DNA of 64,000 nt from Cocos nucifera. Its lineage: Eukaryota; Streptophyta; Magnoliopsida; Arecales; Arecaceae. This document shows positions 21,890 to 34,168 of this stretch, one piece after another. Made by a program: the position numbers and the translations under genes. The notes beneath the pieces are model-generated. The model was not told where the DNA came from, searched no databases, and was given only the letters and a program-made list of their open reading frames with translations. How positions within the stretch are numbered: the first letter of the stretch is position 1; each line of letters begins with the position of its first letter. Where the stretch lies: contig QRFJ01005032.1 in assembly GCA_006176705.1 (NCBI GenBank), positions 142,573 to 206,572 on the forward strand, in the 5' to 3' direction.

Positions 21890-24800
21890 TCGATCGAAAC
21901 CCCCGCTTTTGCCAGCATGACAGCAAGCACAGAGGAGTCAACTAAATGACCAAAGCATCGATTGCTTCCACTTGTTGCCTTCTTCAACTGACAGACAAGG
22001 AACCCCCCTCTTCTTCTCTTCATGTATGTGAGCTGCCAGCCCCATCCTAAATGGACGAACAGGAAGAAGCAAGCTAAAGAAAGGGGTGAGAGAGAGTATC
22101 AACTCCCCTCTTCCACAATTAGGTGAAGACCAGGAGGGCCAAAAACCCCAATGGGAAACCTTTCACCATGCCACACGATTCTTTCGCGAAGTGCTCTCTC
22201 AGACATTTCCACTCCTGCCCCCGCAAGCAAGGAGGTTTCAAGATACCAGGTGACCAAGTTAAAGTGAACAGCCCCGAGCAAATCTTCTAGAGAGCGTACC
22301 CTTTGTTTCTACTCTTTCTCTCTTCTAAGAACAACTAACAATCTAAATATAAAAAGAAAAAGAAGAAGATTTTTATTCTATGGACCCCTTGGACCCCCGA
22401 CAAATGAGGTGATGACACATGCATGCGTACATATGAACTTCTAAAGATTGTGCTGCAGACTTTTGAAATACATTCTATGGGTGTTGGAAATTTAGTGTTT
22501 GGTGGTCATTCCTAAGAATGGTCGATGTGCATGCGTGCACATGAACTTCTAAAGAGTGGGTTCCAAACCTAGGTGGCACTATGTAACTCAATCCATTATA
22601 GGGATATTGGCAGATTATTTTTATTTTAGAATAAACTCTAAGATAGAGGAGACTTTAAGGAGATTTTATCGAGATAAGGACTTGCAAAAGTCGAGTAGTC
22701 GCAGAAGTAAGGTCTTAAACTCGCAGAAGACAAGTGAAAAGTATCTTGAGGTTTCGTCGTGGGAATTTTGCGAGAGTTTTCACCGCTTTGAAACAATAAG
22801 CTTCCAAATATCACAAAAATTCCACATGGTTTTTCTCTAAAAACTCAGAAGGCACCAGGACCCCCAACTAACCCCCTAACGCCCCCCAACCCCTATGCCA
22901 AAGCAGTTGAGTGCAAGGAGGTCAGAGCAGAGGAGCTTCCCAGGTAGCAAGCTAGTTAGGAGAGAAGTAACCTTTGGGAGGAAAGCACGATAGGAGGCAT
23001 GTCTCAGGCCTAGGTGACAGCGGAGAACTTTAGAGGTAGGCTAGAAAGGAAGGAAAAGAGAAAGGCTAGGAGCGATATAGGCTAAAGACGGAAGTCAATT
23101 CGTCTTTTGTCCGTATTGTGATCCCATGCCAGGATGAAGAAATCCAAGGATTTATAGTCATGCTCATGGAAGTATTGACTGGTTTAACGCTCATACCAAT
23201 ACGGCAGAGCATTTGAACATTTTCTTAACTATTGAAAAAGCTCTTGATTGATTTTTTCGGTTTTTAGGAAGGCCTTGCCTTCTTAGAGAGATATAGCCAC
23301 CATAGACTAGCTCGTCCGTAGGGCTATGATCAGGCCAGGATTTGCCATGCGGTCTAGAGATCTAGTTGACGCTTGGAAGGAGTACACTGATATCCTTGAG
23401 AGAGAGAACGTGGCCATCCCAACCTATAGCAGGGAGGGAGTTTTGATACTTCCTACCATAGTTGAGTGGGCCAGAAGCTAGAAAGATAGATCAGTTCATT
23501 TGCAATAGATCTTGGAAGAAAAGCAACTGAAAGAAGGTTGAATGATAGATGAGGAGAATGGTTTTTTCCAGATGACGAAGTATTCGTCAACGATAGGGCT
23601 TCGTGCCTGAGAACAAAAGGCAGAGAAAAAAAGGCTTACAGGGGATTTCCAATAAGAAAAGGAAGAAGACCCCCATAGCACTCAAAGGAGAGGGGCTCTT
23701 CCTCAGAATGATGATGTGTGAGTTGCTTTTGTGAGGGGAAAAAATAGGGATGAAGAAAGTTGGCCAAGGTCATAAGGTAAGGCCAAAGGGATTGGTGCAT
23801 CTTTTTCTAGAGGTGGTCAGGCAGTTTTGGCACCAAAAAGATTGCCTTCACCTAGAAAAAATCTAGAAGAAGGTAATCTAGAAGAAGATCCGGACTCAGA
23901 CCAAATGGACAGAGTTCTCTTAAGATCTATTTTCGGTCAGAGTGTGGATAAAGGAAAAAGGAAAGCCACTACTACCATTACTAGTCCTCAAGCGAAGAAG
24001 AAGAGCATGACAAAGAGATAGAGATAGAAAGGGTGGAAGATATTTTTGATGTTGGGGGAGACTTTCTAGCCTTACTCAAATAGGAGGTATGCCAAAGAAA
24101 AAGAAGGGAGATAGCTTGGAATACAACTGAGGGTCAAACTCCAGTTGGCTCTCCAAGATCGATGGATTAGCATGAGATTGTCAGGAATGAAACTTCCAAT
24201 GCTCCTGATGCCTCTAGTTTTGCTCAACCCTCTCGGGCTCTCGTTGCTAAATTTGATGAAGCAGGTCCCTGGAGAAGAGGTCATAAAATCGGTATTCAAA
24301 TCAGGTCTAGCTCAGCAAAGGAGAAGGTACCTCAAAGTTTGAATTTCAAAAAATGATTCTTAGTTTTAAACTAATGATTGTCTTAGAATATGATTTTTTG
24401 ACAGGAGTAGACTCGATAGTAGAAGACTCATCTAAAAGAAAGGAGACACAGGTTGTATGTAGGAGGATCATCTACTGCAGATGAAGCAGAACCCTCCAAC
24501 GAAGAGAACACAATTCCTTCATCAATCACAAATGTTCCTGATGAAGTGTTAGGTGGTATGAGTCAATCGTTCTATTTTTCATCTTCATATAGAGACTTAG
24601 AATGAATTGAGTTATCTTTGTATGACTTAGACTAATTTAAGATACATGTTATTAAAGGTGATGTCAGCCATGTGGAAACTGAACCAAGGTCAGGATTGGA
24701 TGTCCCTACTGGTGACAAGAACATCCTGGAGTCCTTCCAAGTTCTTTTCTGGTGTGCGGGATGAAGAACAAGCCCAGGCTCAAGCAAAAAATAAGGTAGA

Positions 24801-25999
24801 AAGAGATAACCCAAATGAAGGAGCTTCGTCAGATGAAGACGGTGATGCGCCTTTGTTCCACACAGGCTCAAATGTATAAGTTATTCACATGTCACCACAT
24901 TCAAAATACCGTTCGCATCCCATCACAAATACTTTGTAAAAAAAGATATGAACTGTTCACATTCACCAAAAAAATGACTTAAGCACATTAATTTGTGCTT
25001 GACGACACTCTTCTGCTAGCTAATTTAACGAAGCCTTTTCCTCTTTTTCATCTTAGTAATCATCTTCTTCTGATTCTCTAAGACATTCAAACGAGTCTAG
25101 ATGGTAAACATCTCCTCTTTGGCTCTCTGAATACCTTCGTCAACCCTATGAAGCTCTCCCTCAACATCATGAAGTTTTTTTTATGTAGGTGAAAGTAGGG
25201 GATCCATTACTCCTCCCATCTTTTTCGGCAAATGCTATGTTCAACTATGCCCACCCACCTCAACAAGCCTAGAACTCCAGTCAATAAATGAATGAAGGGA
25301 TGAACCGGATTCAAATACAAGAGAAGATGTTTGAAACCTCCTGCCATAAGAAAGGGGGGCTCTTACTACAGATCTCCCTCTCTCCCTACTTTTGATGCCT
25401 TGCTATTCTCTCAGAAAAACTCCTGAAGTTACGTCTTTTAGTACTGGGGCTCAAGTCAAGTAGTTGAGATAAGTTGTTTGCTCTTTGTCAGGTGCCATTA
25501 GTTAAGTTCCTTTTGTCCTATAGGTTCGCTCTAAAGGTTAGTGGTTCAAGTCAATAAGCAAGGAGGCCCTTCTCTAATAGGGGGCAGAGAAGAGTAACTT
25601 GCGATAGTTTTGGGAAGAGAGTAGGCAGTTCAGAGAAAGATTCCCCTTTTCGTACACTCGGTAGGTCAGTTCGGTACTAGTGGATCAAGAAGATAGGCTA
25701 GGTTAGCTGCAGCTTCCAGTACCAGAATGAAATGGGTTTGGAGATTAGAGAGAGGAAATAGGCTTTAGAGAAAAATAGTAGGGAAAGCAGCTAAGATAGA
25801 GAGAGCAGTTCTCCCTTAAAGTCCTATATGGATTTCGAGTCAAGCGGCTTAGATCCCCTGATCAAGTAATGGGGTTTGTTTTTCTCTCATTCACGTTGAT
25901 AGACCGGGTTTAGTTCAAGCTGCTGCGAAAGAATTCATCGAAGGGGTGGAGCGAGCTTACCTTTTAGAGAAAAGGAAAAGGGCTTTTTTTATAGAGAGA
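21887..25999. other. organelle-like spacer, unrecognised ORFs
   Basis: About 4.1 kb without a recognised gene. A direct repeat of about 30 bases (GCATGCGT.CA.ATGAACTT) occurs near 22420 and 22530. Hydrophilic frames at 23827-24021 (KKxRKATTT, Lys/Glu-rich) and 24646-24879 (Gln/Ala/Glu-rich, ending DEDGDAPLFHTGSNV) might be decayed Gag-like sequence, but no motif fixes this. The minus strand around 25030-25170 reads as a short Lys/Glu-rich coiled coil. I assign no function. Confidence 0.35.
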
Positions 26000-26500
26000 T
26001 AGAGATTAAGCGGTACCTAATGAACCCACCAGTACTGATCCCATCAACATCGGGAAGGCCCCTGTTGTTATATTTATCAATGGCCGATACGTCGATGGGA
26101 TGCGTATTAGGACAGCATGATGATACGACCTTAGAATAAAAGTTAGCCTTAAAGAGCGGGCTTTTTATTATCTAAGTAAGACTCTCCTCTTACCACTTAC
26201 AACATAGGGGGCTATGAGTCTAGATACTCTTCACTTGAAAAGGTGTGCCTTGCACTTGTCTAGGCCATGCAGAGACTTAGACACTACATGTTAGCCTACC
26301 AAGTCTAGCTTTTGTCCAGGATGGCCCCATTGAAGTATCTATTCAAGAAGCCAGCACTATCAGAAAGGACTGCTCGATGGTAGCTGTTGTTATTAGAGTT
26401 CAACATCACTTTGTCATGCAAAAATCCATCAAGGGTCGAGCCCCTTAATTATTATTAGTAAGATAGGGCCATCTTGCAGAACATCCATTACCAGATTACG
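26000..26500 (+). pseudogene. Ty3/gypsy RNase H fragment
   Basis: This is a piece of retrotransposon pol. In shifting frames I read LYLSMADTSMGCVLGQHDD (about 26067-26125), YYLSKT (26165), LDTLHLKRCALHLS (26225-26260), WPH-SIYSRS in place of the usual PLKYLFEKPAL, MQKSIKGRAP (about 26417) and GHLAEHPLPDYE (about 26467). These are the consecutive blocks of the RT-end/RNase H region of a plant Ty3/gypsy element. Many frameshifts and stops. It lies upstream of a gag fragment, the reverse of the normal order, so this is either a junction of two elements or a rearranged insert. Confidence 0.7.
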
Positions 26501-26559
26501 AGCTTTTAGTAAGGCATTGTTAAACCCTAATGAGCAGATCCTGTGCATCGAAGCAGAAG

Positions 26560-28330
26560 AAGAAGAGAACTTGTTGAGAATGGAAAATACAAAAGAAAAC
26601 CACCTTAAGAGAAAACCCCTCTTTAGTGGACCATAACTCTCATCTCCAAACCCCTTTTTCTCTCTAAAGATTTTTGCTGAGGAGTTCCCGATAATACCCT
26701 CATCAAGTTCCTCGGAGGCTTTTACCTCGGTTATCTCTCCTAAAATCACTCCACTTCCATCTTCAAGAAGTGTATCCAACGAATTTCTTCCTAAAATGGT
26801 ATCAGTTATGGTCGCAGCAGCATCAGCTGCCTCCACATCAAACAAAGTTCCTCTACCTGCTAACAACACTATAGAGGAAGAGCTAGCACAACTGTAGATG
26901 CGATTGGAAGAAAAAGAAGCTGAAGCTGCCAATTTGATGGCACATATGGTTGGTGTGAACAATCAAGCCCAACAAGTGGCAGGCCAAGCTCAACAAGTGG
27001 TTGGTCAGACCCAACAACCAATAGCGGCACCTCTTCCATCATTTTTGGGTAGTATACCCTAAATGCCACCATCACCTATGTTGCCAATTGTCCAAACATC
27101 ACCAGACCCGCTCACGATCTACTAAAGGGGTAAATCTGGCTTCTAAAAATGACCTGGATTACAAAATAATGCCAAATAGTATTACGGAGCTGCAAGATTT
27201 CATTCTCAAGAACGTTCAAGATTTTCATCACCACGTGTCTCGTCCATCTTATCGATAAACCCTATCCGACTTGGATCGATAGTGTACCATTTTTGCCTGG
27301 GTATGTAATGCCTTAATTCTGTATGTTCAATGCTTTGAGCAAGCCAGAGCAAGACTTGGCACACTTTCTTTCCCATTACGGAGAGACCTCTAAGAATGGA
27401 GCATTATGTCTTCGACAATTTTTGCAATCACTCGAAGGAGATGCCTTTGTATGGTATAGCAAGCTGCCTCCTAGGTTAATCCTTGATTGGGATAGCCTTG
27501 TAGCTCGGTTTCACAAACACTTCTACAGTACCCCAGGAATGTAAGCATGACAAAATTTTTGGAAGCCAAGCAGCATCAACACGAGTCTGTTGATTACTTT
27601 ATCGCAAGATAGAGAAAAAGAAAAAGGTAAAGAAATTGTTAAAACCCTAACAGAACAAAAAGAAAAAGAATATTCCTTTTGAAATGAGGATGTTGAAGAT
27701 TTCTTCACATCTTTATTAGAGCAAGGGTTGATCGAGCTTCTCGAACCTAAGAGACCGAATGAGGTGGGATGAGTAGGAGATCAAAAATACTGTTAATTCC
27801 ATCGGGTTATTAGTCATTCGATAGAAGATTGTTGGGCTCTTAAAAATCAGATCCAAAAGTTATAAAATGATGGTGTCATTGAAATAGACCCTCCTAAGCA
27901 ACTTGTGGTCACCTCAAATCCGGTATTTGTAATAGTTGGAGATATTCTTTGCCCGATAGCTGAGATCTCGCCAAGCATAGCCAATTCTAGTTCTAGCACC
28001 GAAAGAGCAATTCTAGAGGAAGAAAAAATATAAAAATATGATGAAAGATATATTCAAGGAGAATGGAGCACTAGTGTTAGCTGAAGGAGAATCTTTCTTC
28101 AACTGGGCTCGAGGCTCAAGAGGCCTTGTTGGAGAAGCTGTTACTATTGAAACTATACAACAAGCCTAAAATAAAGAGGAAACTCTTCCTCTCCTCGATC
28201 TAGCTGGTAAAGGTTGATCGCGGTAAGGGCTGGTTACAATTGAAAATAAAAACTATTTAAGCACTTAAGCTTACCATGATGATTGCAGAAGAGGAAGTAT
28301 GATGAGTACGATATGAAATAGGTTGGCAAA
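26560..28330 (+). pseudogene. gag: Ty3/gypsy gag to protease fragment
   Basis: Gag remnant: a Gln-rich coiled segment (EEKEAEAANLMAHMVGVNNQ, about 26912), the PYPTWIDSVPFLPGYVMP start near 27270, then the open stretch 27323-27544 with LSHYGETSKNGALCLRQFLQ, GDAFVWYSKLPPRLILDWDS and FHKHFYSTPGM, which is the conserved Retrotrans_gag core. Downstream 27790-27860 gives the HRVI-HSIEDCWALKNQIQK zinc-knuckle tail. To 28330 only scraps are readable. The minus-strand 177-codon ORF 26429-26962 is a shadow of this region. Confidence 0.7.
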
Positions 28331-31300
28331 GAACATAGAGTAGTTTAAAGGTCTAAAAACCCGATAGAACTCTTTCTTTCTCGAAAGCCTATCCCTCTTT
28401 GTATGTATGATACCAGTCGAGTATAAAAATGTAGCTTAAATTGCTTGTAATTGGCTATTTCCCTTCATCGACAAAATAAGTTTCCAGCGAGAGAACAGGC
28501 TCAGACGGGAGCAGAGCCGAAAGCAGATCCATACGTTGTTCCAGTCAAAGAACTAGTGGATCCCAAACAAGAGTTTGATTCCACTGTCTCGAAGAGTAAG
28601 ATAAAGGCCTCTTCAACCAACTATTCTTTCTCAACTTTAGAGATATTTCATACTTATTCCAACTATGCTAAGGAGCTTAAGAACTACATGATTCGCCCAC
28701 TCATCTTAGAAAGAATACAATTTAATAAAACATAAAGGTAGGTTTACCAGATTGAGCTTTAAGCCTAGAATGCCAGAATGGATAGACTACCTTTTTTATT
28801 GCCGCCTACCTCTTCCTCAAGCTCTGTCTCCCACTTCTCTGTCACTGCTTGAAAAGAGCTTTTCACCTAAGAGAGAGCGCCCGCTATAAGCCTGTGATCG
28901 AACCTTCTTACCAAGATAGAGAGCCCACCTTTTTGCTTACTGCCTAACTAAAGCTAGCAATCAATCTTTGTCTTCATCGAAGGAGGCGAGCAGCTATCAC
29001 CGTTGACCGAGCAATTCCTATTCAATGGAAAGAAAAGCCCAGATGAATTTCACAAGTTTTTCAGAGTAAGTATCTTCTTTTTTTCAATTGGAAGGGCATA
29101 GTAAAATCTCTTCTTCTCCTTCTACCAAAAGCCGACTCTACCTCAAGCTCATGGCAATCAAAGAATGAAATGAAGACAAAGTCAGCAGTCGTCATCCGAG
29201 AAGCTATGGAAATGAGAATGTTGATGATGAAGCTAATCAATCAGTGCCAGAGCAAGGAAAAGGTCAAGTGTAGGGAGGGGGACAATAAGCCCATAGAGTA
29301 TGTTGCAGTAAAGAAAACCAATAAGATAGTTTGCTCTTACCGCTTGTGCATTGTAGTACCAACTAGAAAGTAGTCCTAGTTCCCACGTGAAACTATAGGT
29401 CTAGGGTGGGAGGCTGTCCGGACTGAATGACTTACATTCGATAGAAATTAAACTGAGACTCTCAGATTCTTGGAGTCCACTTCCTTTTGTGATTTCTCTC
29501 TCTTATCGGATTCCTTTCTCCTTATGGCATTCCATAGTTCTCTCTTTCCCTATTCAATGAGATAGATTCTATTCTGCTTGATCGACTACATCAATGAATG
29601 ATTGTTCTTCCTTTATTTAGTTTCTATCGATTTATTGACTTGCCTTTGAGCACTAAACAAAAGGAGTCTTTCTTGCTTTCGAAAAACCAGTTCCACTCGA
29701 CCTCCAGTATTGGGCTAAGAGCAAGAGGAGTAGGAGACTCAAAAGACCTGGTTCCAATGTTGGCTCACAGCAAGCCGATTCCATAGATCAATGAGAAGAG
29801 GATGTGTCCGAGGTTGGAATCTAACTTTGCTTTGATTAAGAACATGGAACAACGAGTGCAACTCCACTGACAGGGTTGGTGTGGCCCATTTTTTGTTTGT
29901 AGAGGAAGAAGTGGTTTCGAACTAAAACCAGAACTCTTGGATTAGCCCCACCCTCACTCTATTAGCGCACAAGCGCCTATTCACTCTAGCTTTCTTAAGG
30001 CAGTGGTTAGCTCTGTGGTTGACTAAAATCTATCTGTATTACATAACCTTGTTTCTATTACTTATTGCTCTTCTTATTCATCTCTTTCAGTTGGAACATT
30101 CCTATCCACCTTCTTTCTCTCAGTATCCTTTATTGGTAAAAAGAGTTAGAACTATAGGGTTTACATTTCTGCCACTTCACCTGAATAAAAAGAAGGCTGA
30201 CAAGCAGATACTAAGATTACAATGTCATAAGGTCGCCAAAAATAATAGGAAAAATAGGTTTTAATACGGCGAGTTCGGTACTATAGGATAAAACCTGTTA
30301 CCATCAGGAACTAGGGTATCTCTTATTTGCTTACTCTATTGGCTTTAGGCTAACGTAAAGATTGGGCTTGTCTCAGTTTAGTTGTCCAGGTGGATCGTTT
30401 GCTCTTCCAGGCTAAAAAAGAGTAAGCAAAATACGATAATCAAGAGTCAGTTAGTGCACTAGTCATCACCTATTGGTACTAGAACAAGAAATCCAGTAAA
30501 TGGCAAAGCATCAGAGTCAAAAGGCACAAGAATCTATGTTTTAAGGTTAGAAGTATCCGATATAAAAATGATAAAATTGATCAAACTCGACTTATAGACA
30601 AAGAGGCCTTGACCCACCCTCCTTCTCCCCCATTAGTTGGATCCTTCTCAACTGAAGCAACCCAAAGAACTACTTATATCTCGAGATATCTATAGTCGAG
30701 AAATCCTAGCGCTATAAAAAAAAGAGTACCGAAAAAAAATAGTCTACCACACTAGCCACTCTGATTCAAAACTGGCCATCCGAAAGGGCGCTAAAGTGAG
30801 CTTATTAGTGGCACGCTTTCGAATCGACTAACAACTCAAAAGGTTTGGCTAATCAGTTGACCAAACTCTGGACTGGCAGACTCACCTTTGGACTACTTCG
30901 ACTTCCATTGTTCAATCCACCCACTCTTTGCTCTACTGGAACTGGAACCAATGCGCTTAACTTTCCACTCGTTCTTGAGATCTCACATGGAATCAATCTC
31001 TCTTGCTTGACCATTCTGACTCACTGAGTCCACTATTTGGATGACAGCTGCCTCTTTCCTTCCTTGAGAAAAGGTGAGTCTTCACCGGGCCTTCTCCCTT
31101 CGTCGATTGCTTCTTTCTTCCCTTTTCCATTCTGCTTCTGTGGTCACTCCAATCGCTTGACAAGGGGCTCCCTTCTTTAAGGCCAATCTCTGGGATGCCC
31201 CCTTTCACACTCTTGCTTGACCTTGCTCTGAGCATTCACCCTATCTATCCTTGTCACCCTAGGTTGCGTCAGTCTCATTTGTCTTCATTTTCTATCCCAT

Positions 31301-31998
31301 AATGTGATCAATCTCATTCAGATGGATACTGCTTTCCAAACAACCTCAATCTCACTTGAGTTCTTGGTCTTCCGGGAAGGAGGGTCTTGGTCTTCCAATC
31401 CGTCAACAAGTAGAGACAAAGAAGAGAAAGGCTCTCATCATCGATCAAAAGCGGATTAAGAGGAGTTTGCACTTCAAGTGATGACAAGATAGGATCAAGA
31501 TACCTTTGCTTCCAGTTGACATGGAAGGGGAGTATGCACCATTGGGCCGGCTAACCCATGATTGAGCCATAGGGGCACCTCTAGGATCACTATACCACTC
31601 ATCCTCCTTCAAGACTCGACAAGGAGAAGGCCAGTTAGTGAATCCATGCAAAGAAGGGATGGAGAGTAGCGAGGTAAATTAGAATGCTTTCAAGTCAACA
31701 TGGAGTGAATAGTCGAGTACAAAGGGAGCTACAAAGCTTCCGATATCAGGTTAGTTAGCGGAGATAAGAAGCCAAATCTAGACTCATCCAAAGACTGTCT
31801 CTTTTCTCTCTTGCTTTTCTCACACACAGACCAAAGAGGCTTTCGCATAAGGGGCTCACACATAAGAAGCCCAAACTCCCACTAAAAAAAAGGAGACTTC
31901 AGATAGGGGCTTGCACGCACCATACATCCATCCTTCTTTTCTATATTTTCTTTGATGTGGATAACCCACCCATCTTGCTCACATGTAGACATCATATT
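28331..31998. other. organelle-like spacer, no recognised gene
   Basis: About 3.7 kb of pyrimidine/purine-tract-rich sequence. ORFs of 60-94 codons occur (28451-28735, 29170-29373, 29598-29786, 30019-30264 with a Leu-rich possible membrane segment at its start, 30993-31235 minus). None has a domain I recognise, and ORFs of this size are expected by chance. Confidence 0.35.
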
Positions 31999-32422
31999 TC
32001 AAGGAATTTCTTTATAGTTTGATTCCCAAGAGGCCTCTTGCCAATCTTCGAAGAAGTCTGTGTCATAGGGTAGGTAAGAAACCTTATTCACTTTTTTGGA
32101 GAACCTATTCCTATTCATATGAAAGGTTTGTGTGAAGACCGCATAGTATGCCAATGAAAATACCGAAATAGAAAAGGCTCCAAAACAGGCAACAAAAATA
32201 GTCTTCAAAGGTGCCGCTAGGAAGGAAATTGGGGAATAGCCCAAAAATACTAAGTTTCATCCATATTTGATTATGGGAGGTACCATCCCGAGGGACATTA
32301 GGTTGATGCCAACAATCATGAGAAAACGTCACAAGTAGATCTTCCAAAGTCAAGTTCAACATATGGATCTTGACATTTGAAAACAATAGGCCAAAAAAGC
32401 TCTTGATAAAGTAGAACATCAA
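31999..32422 (-). other. two overlapping membrane-type ORFs, unknown
   Basis: Two minus-strand frames overlap. One (32422-32111) encodes 103 residues, aromatic and hydrophobic, with likely membrane segments at residues 1-20 and about 75-95 and a central WHQPNVPRDGTS. The other (32244-31999) encodes 81 residues with a hydrophobic start (ISFLAAPLKTIFVACFGAFS) and a charged tail. Overlapping hydrophobic frames may be one gene with a frameshift. The HQP and GTS spacing faintly recalls mitochondrial CcmC, but the rest does not fit, so I do not assign it. Confidence 0.25.
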
Positions 32423-33320
32423 CTTGACTCGTTTTGCTCGGCATTCATTAAGGTAAGTAAAGACAGGCTACTTAAGCAGCATTTAGATCTCTCCTCAATC
32501 TTTGTTCAACAATAGTAAAATAAAACATTCAAGCAAGAGGAAAATCAATAGTTCTATGTTGTCAGTCTTTTAGGTACACAAACACAAAGTAAAGTACAAA
32601 AAATAGTAGGTTTCTCTCATATATGTTGTATGTTGTCGGCTTTCAGTTAGGTACTTGAGAACGAAGCTTTTTCTAAGGTTAATGTGCAAGTAGGGGGTCT
32701 TTGATAGTGTGGGAGCATACAAGATGGAGAGAGAGTTTTTTTTTCTTTTTAACTTTCAAATAAAAAAAAGGCCTTGACACTAGTTACATGTCCAGAGTCT
32801 GAATTTGAAAGAAAGACTGGTAACGGGACTTTAGCTCTAGCTCAATCTCTCTGAGCTTTATAAGGATATCCTTCTCTAGGTTGTGACCTTGGTCCGACAA
32901 TCTCACAATCAATGTATGGGGTCACAACAAAAAGAATGAATCCAACAATAGGCTACAGTCAAGGGAACCATGTACACGGTATAGAAGATATCAGCATCGA
33001 TGTTATCCATACTTGTTACACAGTCTTCCCATTCATGACTAAAGGGGTATTACATGCACGTTGACTTAGAACTTTGAAAGAAACATCAAACTCTATACAT
33101 CGATACCTTTAGTGCTTCTACGCTACTAAGGAATGCCGATTACAAAGTTGACATCAGCCATGGAGCAGCCTCCTCGATTTCATTTCAAAAAGAGTCACCG
33201 AAACTATGCCGTCTTATTCCCTCCTATGATACCGACTATGGCTGGTTTGGCATCCAAAAAAAACCCAACTTCGTTGCATCATTCATGATTCTCTATGAAT
33301 ATTTGCCTGTCATGAAGGAG
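32423..33320. other. organelle-like spacer, right end
   Basis: No supported gene. A plus-strand frame near 33150-33310 reads ISHGAASSISFQKES...KLCRLIPSYD, open but unrecognised. The block ends at 33320, where LTR sequence identical in start to 19347 begins. Confidence 0.35.
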
Positions 33321-34168
33321 AATTTTCTATACCAATCAATGTGACCATCTAGTAATGCTACTCAATGTCTGGATAGGTCGAATAGTCGCAACACAATATC
33401 CATGAACCTATGGCATATGGTTATTGTATAATTCATCCCCATGACCTCAATGCTCAAACGACGACCTAGGATTTAATTATCAATCCTAAAAATCATCCAT
33501 ATTATATTTCAAATTTTAATATCCATTGTATGGACCACCCCAGCTGAGATTTTGCTAAATTAAAATACAATGATGCATTTTCTCCAATACTTGGAGGGAT
33601 CAATCCCATCTTGACTCATGCACCAACTAAATAAGTACTTGACTGCACCCAAAAATCTTCCATCACTAAATTAGAATTCATATAGTCTTGTACCAAAGTG
33701 TAGTGAGTTGCTTGCAAGTCACCATGGCGATCTCAGGTCGAAAGGATATTTATACCCACATACTTTGCAAGCAACTCTTAATAGTAGAGGACTTTACAAT
33801 TAGGCCATATTCGATGAAGTGTACCCCTACATTTCACCTACATGCCATATAGTATCACCATACTCCTTGGTTAAAAGGACAATCAATCCATATGGCATAC
33901 AATGACCTACACTCGATAAATATTGTCGTCATAAATAACAACGTATCATTTGGTCACGAATAAATTTAAGGACTATATGATAAATCCTCCCTTATCAATT
34001 CTTAATAGTCCTAATAACTTTACCATAAAATAATTTATAAAAGAAAGATGCACAAAAATGATGAAAAATTAGAATAAAAATTTTATTCATTAATAATTCA
34101 AGTATAAATTATAATAAGCTCAACCATCTATAATCTAGATGATTGGCTTTAGGATACAATTCCTAACA
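33321..34168 (-). repeat. M1 3' LTR, piece 3 (LTR start)
   Basis: On the minus strand this is the beginning of the LTR: TGTTAGGAATTGTATCC from 34168 leftwards. It aligns with the start of the E1 LTR (35723 onwards), including AATGAATAAAAT, GCCATATGG/GCCATATAGG and TGACTTGCAAGCAACTCACTA. Because E1 is in the opposite direction, this piece and 35723-36420 form a large inverted repeat. Bases 33321-33458 duplicate 19347-19484 with nine differences. Confidence 0.75.

Larger units (their letters stand above)
19485..33320. other. organelle-like insert, probable mitochondrial DNA
   Basis: 13.8 kb that differs in texture from its surroundings: visibly GC-richer, rich in CTTTCTTCC/GAAGAAAG-type tracts, few long ORFs, and carrying a trnM-CAU of plastid type, which plant mitochondria often hold. 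These are marks of plant mitochondrial intergenic DNA. It also carries decayed Ty3/gypsy pieces, which are also known from plant mitochondrial genomes. It splits the M1 LTR and is flanked by a 138-bp direct duplication of LTR sequence. No standard mitochondrial protein gene was recognised, so the mitochondrial origin is an inference; a long decayed nuclear insertion of other origin is the alternative. Confidence 0.55.

Noticed and set aside
26429..26962. 177-codon minus-strand ORF as a gene
   Set aside because: It lies opposite the Ty3/gypsy RNase H end and gag, whose plus-strand motifs are recognisable, and it has no domain of its own.
32111..32422. Mitochondrial ccmC gene
   Set aside because: Only an HQP ... 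GTS spacing is suggestive; the surrounding residues and the downstream frame do not fit, so no gene name is given.
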